Part shown: positions 32,564 through 32,795 of the stretch, piece by piece
Numbering within the stretch: the stretch's first letter is position 1
How the letters are laid out: the number at the start of each line of letters is the position of its first letter
Assembly (NCBI GenBank): GCA_021772135.1
Contig: JADYXQ010000277.1
Span: 1 to 32,795 of the forward strand
From: Candidatus Obscuribacter sp.
GTDB lineage: Bacteria; Cyanobacteriota; Vampirovibrionia; Obscuribacterales; Obscuribacteraceae
DNA length: 32,795 bases
Direction: 5' to 3'
The notes under the pieces: model-generated
Seen by the model: the letters and a program-made list of their open reading frames with translations, nothing else
Databases searched by the model: none
What the model was told of the DNA's origin: nothing
Made by a program: the position numbers and the translations under genes

Positions 32564-32795
32564 ATGAGTATCGAAACACTAGCTAAAGAACAAACCAAAG
32601 CAATTGAATTTTTTGAACAAAAACTTGCTTTTGAGATTGGACCGATTGCCCTCAAGTATGCACTGGCTGCTAAAGAGCCGATTACAGTAGTCGACTTGCG
32701 CACTCCTGAATTATTTGCCAAAAGTCACATTCCCGGTGCTGTTAATTTGTCTTACGAAGAATTAGAAAAAAGCACCGGTGCATTGAACAAAGACA
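32564..32795 (+). CDS. Rhodanese-like domain protein, N-terminal part (3' end outside window)
   Basis: 77 residues are visible, starting at the ATG at 32564 with GGAG 6 bases upstream. After a ~37-residue helix, ITVVDLRTPELFAKSHIPGA (41-60) is the classic first half of a rhodanese domain (VxDxRxxxxxxxxHIPGA). The catalytic Cys loop lies beyond the window edge, so I cannot tell whether the domain is active. Rhodaneses move sulfane sulfur or act in thiol stress responses. It is divergent from an HxlR regulator with a conserved-position Cys, which suggests sulfur- or redox-responsive control. Confidence 0.88.
   Translation, partial: MSIETLAKEQTKAIEFFEQKLAFEIGPIALKYALAAKEPITVVDLRTPELFAKSHIPGAVNLSYEELEKSTGALNKD

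Noticed and set aside
1..32795. Integrated phage, transposon or genomic island
   Set aside because: I found no integrase, transposase, phage structural gene, tRNA-associated direct repeat or obvious composition shift.

Overview
The window (about 32.8 kb, roughly half G+C) is a dense stretch of bacterial chromosome. I see no insertion sequences, phage genes, rRNA, tRNA or CRISPR arrays. Several features together suggest a non-photosynthetic relative of cyanobacteria (Candidatus Melainabacteria, Obscuribacterales-like): many TPR proteins with signal peptides, an S-layer-homology (SLH) surface protein, an MGDG-synthase-type glycosyltransferase, an archaeal-type aspartyl-tRNA synthetase, and frequent TTG/GTG starts with weak Shine-Dalgarno sites. 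This assignment is an inference from gene style, not from a marker gene.

Layout. 1-2084 holds the 3' part of an AddA/UvrD-type helicase-nuclease. 2088-4124 (-) encodes a large unrecognised protein with an HEWSH metalloprotease motif. 4198-13330 is a cell-surface block. It holds three paralogous membrane-anchored SGNH-hydrolase-like proteins (4198, 7593, 12002), one translationally coupled to an AlgI/DltB-type MBOAT acyltransferase (8810-10285). It also holds a TPR protein, a small zinc-ribbon membrane protein, a thioredoxin-fold mini-protein and an ATP-grasp enzyme. 13351-14676 (-) is an archaeal-type AspRS, preceded by what looks like a complete transcription attenuator. 14936-18662 holds a secreted alpha/beta hydrolase, divergent from a glycolipid glycosyltransferase plus a second alpha/beta hydrolase. 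18663-21437 holds a TPR protein, a YqeG-like HAD phosphatase and undecaprenyl diphosphate synthase. 21464-24442 (-) is an apparent operon of an OB-fold-like exported protein, a Roadblock/LC7 protein and the SLH protein. 24510-31986 (+) runs mutS, a large TPR protein, a membrane protein, a small unknown and a YaeQ-like protein. 31962-32795 is an HxlR regulator divergent from a rhodanese gene cut by the window edge.

The most interesting element is the aspS leader, 14676-14902 on the minus strand. A sigma70-like promoter is followed by a 29-codon reading frame whose codons 7-16 are eight Asn and two Asp. A 12-bp terminator hairpin follows, ending a few bases before the aspS ribosome binding site. 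A mutually exclusive antiterminator (7 bp plus 5 bp) can form between the end of the leader frame and the terminator's upstream arm. This is the logic of trp/his/pheST ribosome-mediated attenuation. It would sense asparaginyl-tRNA and control an aspartyl-tRNA synthetase, which makes sense if the enzyme is non-discriminating and feeds the indirect Asp-tRNAAsn to Asn-tRNAAsn pathway.

Functional threads. Surface polysaccharide or lipid modification is represented by MBOAT/SGNH, UppS, the MGDG-synthase-like enzyme and the hydrolases. DNA repair is represented by the AddA-like protein and MutS. All six convergent gene junctions are separated by 26 bp or less, or overlap, and none shows an obvious terminator between the stops.
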